From: Diacronema lutheri
Lineage: Eukaryota; Haptophyta; Pavlovophyceae; Pavlovales; Pavlovaceae
Direction: 5' to 3'
DNA length: 64,000 nt
Assembly: GCA_019448385.1 (NCBI GenBank)
Contig: JAGTXO010000066.1
Span: forward strand, 112,109-176,108
Under the pieces are notes generated by a model. The model was not told the origin of the DNA. It was given only the letters and a program-made list of their open reading frames with translations, and did no database searches. A program made the position numbers and the translations under genes. This document shows, piece by piece, positions 25,007 to 34,556 of this stretch (within the stretch, counting starts at the first letter, position 1; each line of letters starts with the position of its first letter).

Positions 25007-26756
25007 ATGAAGGTGTCGGCGTCTGGCGCGGCGGTGGAGGAGGATGAGGGGGCGGCGCACGGCGCGCGCGAGTCACCGGCGCGCAGCGCGCATGGGCTGG
25101 TGCGACGCCGCGCCGCGCCCGCCTCGCCTAAGCGCACCGACGGCGAGCGCGCTGCGCACTCGAGCGGCCCGCCGCGTGCGGCCGGTTCCGCGCCCGGCGA
25201 TGGCGCGTGGATCGCGCCCATCATCACCGGCTCGCCCGAGACCGAGCCATCGCGACGGCGCTTGCTCGCGCAGCTCGCGCTCGCCACATGGCTCGCCGTC
25301 TCGCTCCATCTCGTCCTCCGCGACCTGCTCGTCGGCGGGCTCGGTGACTCGAACTCAAAGTTTGTCTCGTTCCTCGCGTCCGTTGCGTCGTGCGTCGAGT
25401 TCCGGCTGCAGAAGCGCCAAACGCCGCGCTCGCCAACGGGGCTCGGTCGCGTCTTCTCGGGCGACGAGCTCGCCTCCTTCCACGCCGGCGCGCCCTGTCG
25501 CGATTCCCTCGGCCGTGCCGTGCGTGTGCTGGTAGGCAACCTGTGGGCAAAATTCGGCTCGGCGACGGTCGGCTCGCTGCTTGTGCGCGAGACGCCGGTG
25601 CTGCTCAAGGGCCCGCGGCACGTGATGACCTTCGTCGTTGCGCTCGGCCTCGTCCAGCTGTGCCCGCGCGACGTCTGCTTCGCCACCGTCAACACGTCCA
25701 AGCCGGCGCAGTTTGTGCTGCGCCTGAGTGCAGCGCTGTACAAGGTGCGCGCGCACGCGCGCGGCGCGGCAGGGCACGCGCGCGCCGTTGACGCGCGGGA
25801 GTGGCGATGCGAAGCGGGCGGGGCGGATGCCTTGTCTGTCTGTCGGGCGGGACCAAGCGAAACGCGCCGACGTGGCCGGCGCGCGCCCGCGCTGGCGCGA
25901 GCGCACCACCGTGCCGTCCTGCAGCGCCGCGCGGCCGACGGACCCGCCCGCCCCCGCTCCACCGCGCGCGCGGCCGGCGACGCAGCTGCGCAAGCTCGTC
26001 TTCGTCACGCTCGCGTGCAAGGCGGGCACCGCCGCGCCACTCAGCCTGGCGGGCACGATGGCGTACGCGTGCGTCGTCGCGTGGGTCATCAACGATGGCA
26101 ACTCGAACCTGCGCGCGATTGACAACTGGCTGCGCTGGCGTGGCTTCCCGCGCTCGCGCCACGCGGGCGGGCACGTGCGCGCGCGCGCGCTGCTACTGCG
26201 CGAGGCGCTCGTCGGGCTCGCGTGGGCGGCGCGCCGCTTCGCGCTGCTCGCGCTCCTCACGGCTTCAATGATGGCTGTCGACGCACACGGCTGGCGCGGC
26301 GCAAACAGAGTGCTGCGCGCGCTCGCGCTCGCTGCGCTGCTCAGGCGGCAGCGCGTCGACTCGGCGCTTGCGGACGCGTGTCGGCAGCTGTGGACGGGCT
26401 CCCTCGGCGCGCGGCGCGCGCTCAGCCGTCGAGCGAGTGCGGCCAATGCGACGGCAGGCGCGGTCGGCGAGGGCACGCGGCTGTTATCGCCGCCGCCACC
26501 GCCGGCGCTGCGCGCCGGCGCGGCCGAGCACCGGCACGCGCGCGGCCGCGAGAGCGCGCACGCCCACGAGCCGCTGTCCGCCGCTGACTCGGAATCCGAC
26601 TCAAGCTCCGAGACGCTCTGCGCCGCGGCGCCCGCGTCGGCCGGCGCCGAATCTTTCGAGCCGCCGCTCTTCGGCGCGCGCGACAACGCGTTCTCCGACA
26701 CGCGCAGGCGGCCCGGCGCGGTCGTGGCGTCGCCCGACCTCTGGGCGCGCGGGTGA
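25007..26756 (+). CDS. TRIC-type (TMEM38-like) cation channel, tentative
   Basis: Two exons, 25007-25744 and 25986-26756, joined in phase 0 through donor GTGCGCGC and acceptor GACGCAG; 502 residues. The core has several membrane helices and a segment built like TRIC channels: RETPVLLKGPRHVMTFVVAL, then VQLCPRDVCFATVN, with Cys-Pro-x-Asp as in animal TRICs, then LRKLVFVTLACKAGTAAPL. TRICs carry K+ counter-ions across ER or SR membranes during calcium release, and bacterial relatives exist. The N-terminal 80 and C-terminal 170 residues are disordered; the C-terminus has an acidic Ser-rich patch (ADSESDSSSETL). The assignment is by motif and topology only. An unknown multi-pass protein is the alternative. 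Confidence 0.5.
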
Positions 26757-26946
26757 CCGGCTGTCCGCGGCGCAGCACCAGCGGGAGCCATCAGTCAGCA
26801 CTCAGCACAGGCACGAGTCCAATTTTAAAGTCAGACGTGCGCACGCCACGTGCGCGCGCAGAGCGCACGCGCGCGGGAAGGCCCCCAGTCAGTGTGCAGG
26901 CATTAGAGTTTTCGGAAACTCGAAAAACAGGGCGCCAAGGGCAGAA

Positions 26947-27282
26947 ATGGCCGACGGCGATGACGGAGATGACGCGCTTCGGGCGCGGGCAGAGGCGGGC
27001 GATGTCGACGCGATGAGCGCGCTGGGAGAGCTCGTGGCCAAGCGGCCCGGCGGTCAATCTGTTTGGGCCGAGGCCGCTCGCTGGTGGCGCGTGGCCGCCG
27101 AGCGCGGCCACGCCGACGCGCAGTTCCATCTCGCGATCTTCTGCTTGCAGGGCAAGGGCGTGCGGCAGGACGACAGGGAGGCCGAGCGGTGGTGCCGCCA
27201 GAGCGCGGCGCAGGGGCACGCTCGAGCGCAGCAGCAGTTGCAGGCGATGCTGGAGCAGGCGGAGGAAGATCGGACGCATTGA
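26947..27282 (+). CDS. Small Sel1-repeat protein
   Basis: 111 residues, one exon. It has at least two Sel1-like repeats: WWRVAAERGHADAQFHLAIF, then GKGVRQDDREAERWCRQSAA followed by QGHARAQQQL. Sel1 repeats form helical solenoids that act as scaffolds. The ATG follows a leader containing CATCAGTCAGCACTCAGCAC. It converges with the ammonium transporter gene. Confidence 0.8.
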   Translation: MADGDDGDDALRARAEAGDVDAMSALGELVAKRPGGQSVWAEAARWWRVAAERGHADAQFHLAIFCLQGKGVRQDDREAERWCRQSAAQGHARAQQQLQAMLEQAEEDRTH

Positions 27283-27546
27283 GGGCGGGGCCACAATCAG
27301 CACTACTCGGGACGAAATGTACAGAGTCTGACGTTGACCTCGCCATCGCGCGCCGCGACCCGTGATCGGCTCGCCAAGCGGCGCGCGCGATGGCATGGTT
27401 GGCTTGGCGAGGCGTGACGACGGGCGTGAGGCCACGGGCGCGGGCGGGAGGGCGAGGCGGGAGGCCACGGGCCGCGGGTGCGCTCGCAATAAAAATGAGG
27501 GTTGACGTCGGGAGGACGCAGGTGGCGGCGGCGCGAGCACGTCGGC

Positions 27547-29137
27547 CTACGCGGTGAGCGGCTTGGTCGTGACGAGGTCGTACGCGTCGCCGCCGTGCTT
27601 GGAGACGTCCATGCCCACCTCCTCCACGTCGGCTGGCACGCGCAGCAGGCCGAGCAGCCGGAGGCCGGCGAACGTGAGCGTCGACGTCGTGCCGACCCAA
27701 GCGACGATGATCGCGAGCGCCGCAATCTGCACGCCGAGCAGGTCGGGCTTGCCGCCAGGGTAGATGAAGCCGTGCGAGCCGAGGCCGTTGTACGAGTATT
27801 CCGGGCGGCAGAAGATGCCGACGGCGATCAGGCCCCATGCGCCGCAGCCGCCGTGCACGGCGAACGCGTCGAGCGGGTCGTCGACCTTAAGCTTGAGGAG
27901 GAGCTTGGAGAAGCCCTGCATAATCAGCCCGCCGAGGCCGCCGATCACGATGGCGGCCCACGGGTCGACGACGACGCAGCCGGCGGTGATCGAGACGAGG
28001 CCAGCGAGCACGCCGTTCCCCACCGCCGAAACGTCCCACACGTGCGACGTGAAGTGCACGAGCGCGATGGACGTGAGCGCGGCGGACGCAGCGCCGAGCG
28101 TCGTCGTGACGCACACGCGCGCGAGGTCGCGCGAGTATGCGGTGTCCAGCGCAAAGACGGAGAGGGTCGAGCCGCCGTTGAAGCCGTACCAGCCAAGCCA
28201 CAGGATGAAGACGCCGAGGATCTGCAGCACGGAGGAGTGGCCCGGCATGCTCGTCGGCTTCCCCTCCGCGTCGAACCGGCCGATCCGCGGGCCGAGCATC
28301 GCCGCGCCCGCGAGTGCCGCGATGCCACCGGTCATGTGTACAACGCCCGAGCCGGCAAAGTCTGCGCGTGCGTAAGACGGGCGCGGCGCCGATGCGGCGC
28401 GGCAAATGAGGCGCACGCACGCGCGCGCGCGCGTCTGGCGCGTCAGGCGCGTCGGGCTGCGCAGGGCGGCGCGCGCACCGATGACGCCACCGAGCAACGG
28501 TGAGCCCGAGTTGAAGGCGGAGATGAGGCCGGCCGAATCCCAAATCATGTGCACGACCACCGGGTACACGAAGCCTGTGAGCACGACCGAATAGACGAGG
28601 TAGGCGAACAGCGCGCACCGCTCGGCTACGCCGCCCGAAACGATCGTCGCGGCGGTCGCGGCGAACGTAAACTGGAAGAACCATGAGGCCCAATCGTAGC
28701 CCTCGGAGGCATACGTCGAGCGCCAGTCGCTGATGTGCAGCGCGTACGTGTCGGTGCTCGTGCCGATGAACACGTTGTCGCCGCCGTACGCGACGCCAAA
28801 GCCGACGAGGAACCAGATGATCGCGCCGATGCACGCGTCGAGCATATTCTTGATGAGGATGTTCTTGGTGTTCTTGGCGCGAACGGTGCCCGCCTCGACC
28901 ATTGCGAAGCCGCACTGCATGAAGAAGACCAGCACCGCCGCCCAGATCAGGTAGAACGTGTCGCCCTTGGCGGCGAGCGCTGCAGGCGCGCGAGCGGGTG
29001 CGGGCGCGCGACGCGGCGTCACGCGAGCGGCGCAACGCGGGGAACGGTGAGCGGCGGGATTGGTGCGGAGGGGCGGCGCGCAAAGCGCGGCGCGCGAGGT
29101 GCGCGCGCTCACTGAGGCTCTCGGCGGAGTAAGCCAT
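27547..29137 (-). CDS. AMT: Ammonium transporter (AMT family)
   Basis: Three exons: 29137-29113, 28979-28479 and 28361-27547; 446 residues. The first exon encodes only MAYSAESL plus one base, and its join restores ESLTLAAKGDTFYLIW. The AMT core is clear: FFMQCGFAMVEAGTVRAKN, FAATAATIVSGGVAERC, DFAGSGVVHMTGGIAALAGA, WLGWYGFNGGST, then DAFAVHGGCGAWG with the second pore histidine region. The conserved DFAGSG is split by intron 2. Intron 2 is 117 nt, divisible by three and stop-free, so retention would add 39 residues in frame. It imports ammonium at the plasma membrane. The C-terminus keeps the regulatory GMD-x-x-KHGG motif, in which Thr phosphorylation closes plant AMTs; here the residue near it is Ser (VGMDVSKHGG). 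Confidence 0.95.
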
Positions 29138-29299
29138 TTCGTTCGCGTTCAGCGCCGGTTCGCTCCTTGGACGTTGCCTGGAAAGTGGAAATGCTTGGTC
29201 GCGGAAAGGTCCGCACCTGCTCTGTGCTCAAGCCAAGTCCTGGTCTGACTCCGGGTCTCAGGCTCTCAGCCACAGCGACTCGGCGAGGCGTCACGATGA

Positions 29300-30419
29300 T
29301 CACTCAAGCCTGGGCAGCTTGACCATCCACGGCTCGTGCAGGCCCGCGTCGAGCGGCTGGTGCGGCGGCGCGCGCGCGTCCGGCGCGGCGCGCTTGTGCC
29401 GGCCACCGCCGCCGCCTTCGGCACGCCCGCCTTGCTGCTCCCGCCACCACAGCGCGTACTGCCGCACGTCGACGAGCACGGCGGTCATGTTGTCGTAACC
29501 GTACCCATCGTCGGACTCGGACTGTTCCGATGATTCCGATGATTCCTCCCCGCTCTCGTCCGCGCCGCCCGCGCCGTCGGCGGCGTCGGCGGCGCACTTG
29601 CCAGGCGCACCGCGCGTGCCGTGCGCCGCGCCCGCCGCCGCACCTGGCGCGGCCGCGCGCGCGGCGTCGCCGTTGCCGCGCGGCGCGCGCGGCGGGCGGA
29701 AGCCACGTGGCTTGGCGATGCACAGGTCGAAGAGCTCCGCGCAAATGGACGAGAGCTGCCGAGCGCCGGCCGTCGACGCGCTCGCAGCGCCACCGCCGCC
29801 ACCACCTGCCGCACCGTCGCCCGGGCCGGTGCTCGGCGCGGCCGCGCCGGCCGCGTCAGCGCATGGCGCGAGCGGCGGCATGCGCCGGCGCACAAAGTCG
29901 ACGATCTGCTGGTTGCTCAGAACCTCAAAGATGCCGTCGCAGCCGAGGAGAAGGAACTCGTCGCCTTCACGCAGCGTCGCGACGCGCACGTCCGGCTCCG
30001 GGCTGATGGGTTGCGCCTCGCGCCGCACGCCGCGCACCGACTTGTAGTTGAGATCGCCAACGGCGCGCGACAGGTTGAGGTTGGCGCAGCACCGGCCCGC
30101 ACGCACGAAGCCGCCCGCCTTGACGATCCGCGCGCGCTCGGTGGGCGAGTCCGGCTTGTGGTCGTTGGACAGAGCGAGCGGCATGCCGTTCCGGCACAGA
30201 AGGGCGCGCGAGTCGCCCACGTTTGAAACGAGCACGCAGCCATCGCGCACGAGCGCGCACACCGCCGTGCAGCCCGACGAGTAGCCTGGCCATTCGGCGC
30301 GCTCGCCGGCGTGCGCACGCATGAAATTGATCGCGCGCACGGCGTGCTCGGGCACGCCACCGCCGCTGCCGTCGTCGCCGTTGCCGTCGTCGTCGTCATC
30401 GTCGCCCTCCTTGTAGTCG

Positions 30420-30455
<36 letters not shown>

Positions 30456-31330
30456 GCGGCGGTGGTGGTGGTCGCCTCGGCAGCGGTGGTGGCAGCGGCG
30501 ACGTCCACGTCGCCGCCGTTGGCTGGCTGGACGGCACCGCCCCACACCACACCTTCCCCATCGGCCGCGCCGCGCGCGCGAGCGCTCAACGTGGGTGCGG
30601 TTGTCGACACCGCCTCGGCCGCCGCCACCGCCGCCACCGCCGCCTCCGCCTCCGCCGCGTCCGCCGCCCTCGCAGCGACGGCTGCTGAGTCCGCAGCCAC
30701 CGCACCCCCCAGATTGCCGCCGCACGTCGACGCGGCGGCGCTCCGCTCGTGCGCGAGTCGCGCGGCGTGCGCACCGGCAAGCAGCGCGTGCAACGCGCCG
30801 TCGAGCGCCGCGCTCGGCGCGCCGTCGCCGACGGGCGCGGCTGGCGCCAGCTCGCCGAGCGCGGCGCTTGACGGCGCGACGGCGCACGCGTGCGCGGGCG
30901 CGCCGTCCGACGCAGCGAGCGCATGCGCGCCACGCCGCTGCTCGTGCGCCGCGGCGTCAAGAATCGCGTGCAGCTCCGCCTGCCCGTCGGCCGACGCGAT
31001 GAAGTCGTCGATCCAAAAGTGGGCGGCGACGAGCGCGGCTGCGACCTGCTCGACCGTCGCGTGTGGCGCGGCGAGGCGTGCGTCGGCGCGCAGCAGCTCG
31101 GGCAGCCGCCGCGCGCAGAGCGCAGCAACTTCGTGCCCGCCGTGCCCGTCAAAGACCGCGAAGAGCGCGCGGCTCGCCGAGTGGCCAAGCTTGGGCAGCG
31201 CGATGTGCGCGTCTTCCTGCGACCGCCGCCAGCCCTGCATGGACGCGGCACCAAAGCGGAGCGCCTCGCTCTGCCCATCCTCGACGAGCTTGTCGAGCAC
31301 TGGCGCCGTGAGACCGTGGCTCGCGCCCAT
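29300..31330 (-). CDS. PP2C-type (PPM) protein phosphatase
   Basis: 676 residues, one exon. The metal and catalytic motifs are present: GWRRSQEDAH, ALFAVFDGHGGHEVA, GDSRALLCRNG, NLSRAVGDLNYK, then GCDGIFEVLSNQQIVDFV and NMTAVLVDV. The usual DGLWD is DGIFE here, as in some plant and protist PP2Cs. An insertion of about 200 residues between the FDGHGG and GDSRA regions is Ala-rich and ends in poly-Asp (DDDDDDDDDDDAD), and another Gly/Ser-rich insertion precedes the last strand. The N-terminal MGASHG is a possible myristoylation site. It is a Mn/Mg-dependent Ser/Thr phosphatase; the substrate is unknown. Confidence 0.93.
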
Positions 31331-31876
31331 CGCGCGCGCCGACCGGCGGAACGAGCGTGCCGAGCTCGACCTTCGTGCGCGACGCTCGCGTGCCGCCGGC
31401 CTCGAGCGCGCAAAATCCTCACACGGCTGATTGCGTTTGCTCGGAGTTTAAAATGTTGACCGCGCTGCCGCAGCCCTAGCCGGACTGCCCTGGGACGTGC
31501 GCCGGGCGGCGGGCGCAATGCGGCTGATGACCCACCTGCGGCGTAAAGCGGGCTGCGGATGGCCGCAAGCAGCGCGCTGTCCCCTACGGGCCCGTGTTGG
31601 CGCCGGTCGCGCTGTCGCCGACGCCCGCGGCCCGCGGCCCGCCCCACTTCATTTTTAAATAAATTTTTTTGGTCATCGTTTGTTGGGAAGTTCACGGAAG
31701 ACTACCGGCGCAAGACGTGGCGAGGTACACCCCGTCCAGGAGGCGCGCGGGCGAATCGGCGCGGCGCGCCTGACGGCACGCGTGTCCTCGCGCGTATTTT
31801 GTGCCCGCCGCGCGGCGCATAGGTCGCCGCGCCGTTCGCCCCGCGCGACAACAACCCCGCCTATCAGCAGCACGCC
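31331..31876. other. Intergenic divergent promoter region
   Basis: 546 bp between the PP2C start (minus) and the COPI-associated protein start (plus). It includes a rare AT-rich patch near 31648-31680 (ATTTTTAAATAAATTTTTTT) that could be a TATA-like or nucleosome-free element. No coding signal is seen. Confidence 0.45.
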
Positions 31877-32377
31877 ATGGGCGACGACAAGAAGCAGTCG
31901 TGCGCCTCGGTCTGCCTCAACGCGCTCGGCCTTCTCTGTGGTACGGTGATGGTGGCGCTCGGCGTCTTCCGCCTGCTCTCGCTCTCGATCGACGGCATTG
32001 TGCTCGGTTGCTACTACATCATCTTTGGCGTCGTCGGCGTGGCCGTCGAGTGCGCACGCGGTGCGCAGCGGTGCGCGCGCGGCCGCTCGCGCTCGTCGGC
32101 TGACGCGCGCGCGCGCGCGCGTTCGCCGCCGCCGCCGCGCGCGTTGTGAAGGCTCACGCCCAACGTGCGGCTCACACGCTGGCTCCCTTTCATGGAGTAC
32201 TTTGCGGGCAAGAGCGTGTTCTACTTGTTCTGGGCGCTCCTGCTCCCCTTCAACGTTTCGATCCCGAACTTCATCTTCCTCGTCGCGCTGCTCGCCGGCG
32301 CCGTCTTCTTCATGCTTGGCCACTTTTGCGTCACGTCCGTCACTTTTCTCTGCGGCAACGTCGACCTCATCGTCTGA
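31877..32377 (+). CDS. COPI-associated / TVP15-like Golgi membrane protein
   Basis: Two exons, 31877-32049 and 32152-32377, joined in phase 2 (donor GTGCGCAC, acceptor GTGAAG); 132 residues. Four hydrophobic helices: LGLLCGTVMVALGVFRLL, DGIVLGCYYIIFGVVGVAV, YLFWALLLPFNVSI and FIFLVALLAGAVFFMLGHF. The loop ELTPNVRLTRWLPFMEYFAG, followed by KSVFYLF, matches the COPI-associated family, where a conserved W-x-PF-x(5)-G-[RK] links helices 2 and 3. Yeast Tvp15 is a Golgi vesicle membrane protein. Size and topology fit well. Confidence 0.75.
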
Positions 32378-32614
32378 CCGCCGAACAAAAGGCACGATGG
32401 ACCGTGCGCAGCGCCGGCCCACGATAGTCTGTCACCCGCCGGTCGATTGTGAGGGCCTGCCGACTGTGAGGGCCTGCCGACAATCGCTCAGATCGACTGG
32501 GCCCCGCCGGGCTCGAATGGCATGGACGGCGGTGCGTCGGGCTCGGCGCCGCGCGCAGCGAGCTCGGTGGCGCCACCGCGCGCGCGCAAAAGCTCGACGA
32601 GCGACGGCGCGTCA

Positions 32615-33201
32615 TCACCGTGCGGCGCGGCCGCTGCCGGCGGCGGCTCGTCGCGCCGCGCCGCGCCTTGTGCGCAGCCGGCGGCTCGTCGGCGCAGCCG
32701 GCGGCGCGGCGGCCGGCGCGAAGGGTGGCACGGCGGCAGGCGCGGCGAGCGAGTTTGCGCGCGTGCGCCACCTGAGCAACGCCACCGCCATCGCCTGCGC
32801 GCGGCAGGTCCACAGGTGGCCGGCGGCGACGAGTGCCGCGGGGGGCGCAAAGGCCACGCAGCCGCACTCGACGGCGAGCGCGGCAGGGGTATCGTGTCCG
32901 CTCGAGGCGCTGGTGGCGAGCGCGCACGCGAGTGTGCCGACGATCGCGGGCGATGGCACCGCTGCGCGCGTTGAGCGCTGCAGCGCGGCGTCGAGCGCGA
33001 GAGCGCGCTCGGTGCCCGCGACGTCGCGTGCGAGGCTTTCGAGCCCATCCGGCCCGTCGAGCAGGCGGACGAGGCGGGGTTTGCGTCGAGCAGGTGCACG
33101 GCGTCAGCCACGCCCTCGACGAGCCGCGCGCTTGCGCACGCGCCTAGCGCCCGCTTGTGCAGCGCGTGGCAGAGGCGCGCGCGAGCCGCTCGCACGGCCA
33201 T
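32615..33201 (-). pseudogene. Helical, ARM-like protein gene with a broken frame
   Basis: From an ATG at 33201 a frame reads LVEGVADAVHLLDAN, then breaks near 33079-33076. The coding pattern continues one frame away as RLVRLLDGPDGLESLARDV, then AIVGTLACALATSASSG and TPAALAVECGCVAFAPPAAL, ending at a stop at 32615. The change equals one missing base in a run of four C. No GT/GC-AG intron explains it. The content resembles armadillo-type helices. A third frame downstream to 32488 (SLVELLRARGGATELA) also looks protein-like, so a second break is possible. It could be a sequencing error in a live gene or a true pseudogene. Confidence 0.4.
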
Positions 33202-33281
33202 TCGTTGCTGACGCCGTGCACCTGCTCGATACGAGCGGCCGTTCGGCCGTTTCCATTCTCTTCGCCTCGGATTATTGCCGG
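33202..33281. promoter_or_regulatory. 80-bp divergent spacer
   Basis: Lies between the ATGs of the broken minus-strand gene and the plus-strand gene at 33282. It contains one arm of a 23-bp perfect inverted repeat (33207-33229) whose partner lies inside the minus-strand gene (33086-33108). Confidence 0.35.
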
Positions 33282-33836
33282 ATGCCGGGCGCCAAGGCCA
33301 AGGCCAAGGCCAAGCCCAAGGCCAAGGCGGTGGCGGAGGGGGTGCCACCGGCGGACGTGGTCACGGCGCTGGCCGCGCCGTCCGTGCGTTGGATCACGCT
33401 CTCCGTCCGGCTCGTCACGTGGGGCTACCTCAACTTCACGATGCGCGTGCCGATCACGACGCGTGTCTTCGAGGTGCGCGAGCGGATCGTCTCGCGGCAC
33501 GGCGGGAGCATCTCGGCGGGCGAGGTGCGGATCTACAAGGAGGACGTGAGTCAGCGCAACGTGATCACCGACCTCATGCTTACGCTCGAGGAGCTCGACA
33601 TTGGCGCCGCCGCGCCCGGCGCGGACGCAGCAGGCGAGGAGGGCGGCGAGAGCGTCCTCTTCTACGACTTTCGGCCGGTGGCGACTGATTGCCCGCTGTT
33701 GCTCTCGGAGCCGCCAAACTATCGGTTTGCCGCCGAGATGCGCCGCGTCGCCGAACTCGAGGAGGAGAAGCGCGCCAAGGAGGAGGCCCGTCAGCAGAAG
33801 CGCACGGTCAGCGAAAAGGTTTTGGGCGCCAGGTGA
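33282..33836 (+). CDS. Small basic-start protein with a ubiquitin-like fold
   Basis: 184 residues, one exon. After a Lys/Ala leader (MPGAKAKAKAKPKAKA) comes a compact domain: WITLSVRLVTWGYLNFTMRV, then PITTRVFEVRERIVSRHGG and VRIYKEDVSQRNVITDLMLT, ending LFYDFRPV. The order strand-strand-helix-strand, with a TR[LV]FxVRxxIxxRHGG helix, suggests a ubiquitin-like fold. The C-terminus is a charged helix (ELEEEKRAKEEARQQKR). I do not recall a named family. Small proteins of this type occur in cilium gene sets, and the RIIa gene is close by, but that link is only inference. Confidence 0.6.
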   Translation: MPGAKAKAKAKPKAKAVAEGVPPADVVTALAAPSVRWITLSVRLVTWGYLNFTMRVPITTRVFEVRERIVSRHGGSISAGEVRIYKEDVSQRNVITDLMLTLEELDIGAAAPGADAAGEEGGESVLFYDFRPVATDCPLLLSEPPNYRFAAEMRRVAELEEEKRAKEEARQQKRTVSEKVLGAR

Positions 33837-34097
33837 CCTCGCCGACGCGGGCGAGCGCCAGGCCGCGCGGTCCCAGCCATGGCCTGCGCTTGGGACGGGA
33901 CGAAGGCGCCATCTGACGGTCGGATTCAGACAGGGACATGGAGTGTGTTGAACGAGACGTGCTCCGTGGCCGCCGCGTTGGCCATTGCGCGCGCTCCCGG
34001 CTCTGAGCGGCCGCCGGCGCACGCGTGCGGCGCGCGATGGCGAGGCGCGGATCCCCCGGGCTAAATTGACGCACGGAGAATAAGTCGCGCTGCTGCC

Positions 34098-34412
34098 TCA
34101 CGTGGTCGTGCTCTGCCGCGCCGCCATCTCGGCGAAGTAGCCCGCGGAGAAGCGGAGGACCTCCTCGGCGGTCGCCGGATGCGCCCTCCGAACCGCTTTG
34201 GTGAACTCGGCGAGCAGGTCGGGCAGCGGCGGCGGGATCATGTCCTGCAGCCGCTTGTCGTTGGTATCGGGGCAGCGATGCGTGCTCTTGTGCGTCCCCG
34301 TGCTGAAGACGCGCTCCTGCAGCGCAGCGCCCGTGTCGAGGCCGCGCAGCATGGTCGCCCGGTCGTTACACCGATCAACGATGGCTGCCAGGGACGTCCC
34401 GTGCGCTTTCAC
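34098..34412 (-). CDS. RIIa (ropporin/DPY30-type) domain protein
   Basis: 104 residues from a GTG at 34412. The first in-frame ATG is at 34352, and a short upstream exon supplying the real start is possible. The C-terminal half reads PPPLPDLLAEFTKAVRRAHP and then VLRFSAGYFAEMA, the dimerisation and docking helix pair of RIIa domains (LPDLLKEFTKAVIR...FSAxYF). Such domains dock to amphipathic helices in radial spokes and other axonemal complexes. With the LRRC56 relic at 40.6 kb, it suggests a flagellate ancestry. Confidence 0.7.
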   Translation of the reverse strand: MKAHGTSLAAIVDRCNDRATMLRGLDTGAALQERVFSTGTHKSTHRCPDTNDKRLQDMIPPPLPDLLAEFTKAVRRAHPATAEEVLRFSAGYFAEMAARQSTTT

Positions 34413-34556
34413 ATTCGCGCCAAGGCCGCGCCACTCACAGCGCCTGCGATTGTGAACCCCTGCCTCACTTCAGCGCCAGCGGGGTTTCACACTCAGCGCC
34501 CTGCTCATCGCAGGCGGGTCTGCCTCACTCAGCGGCCGGCGCGAACCTTCGCCGCG

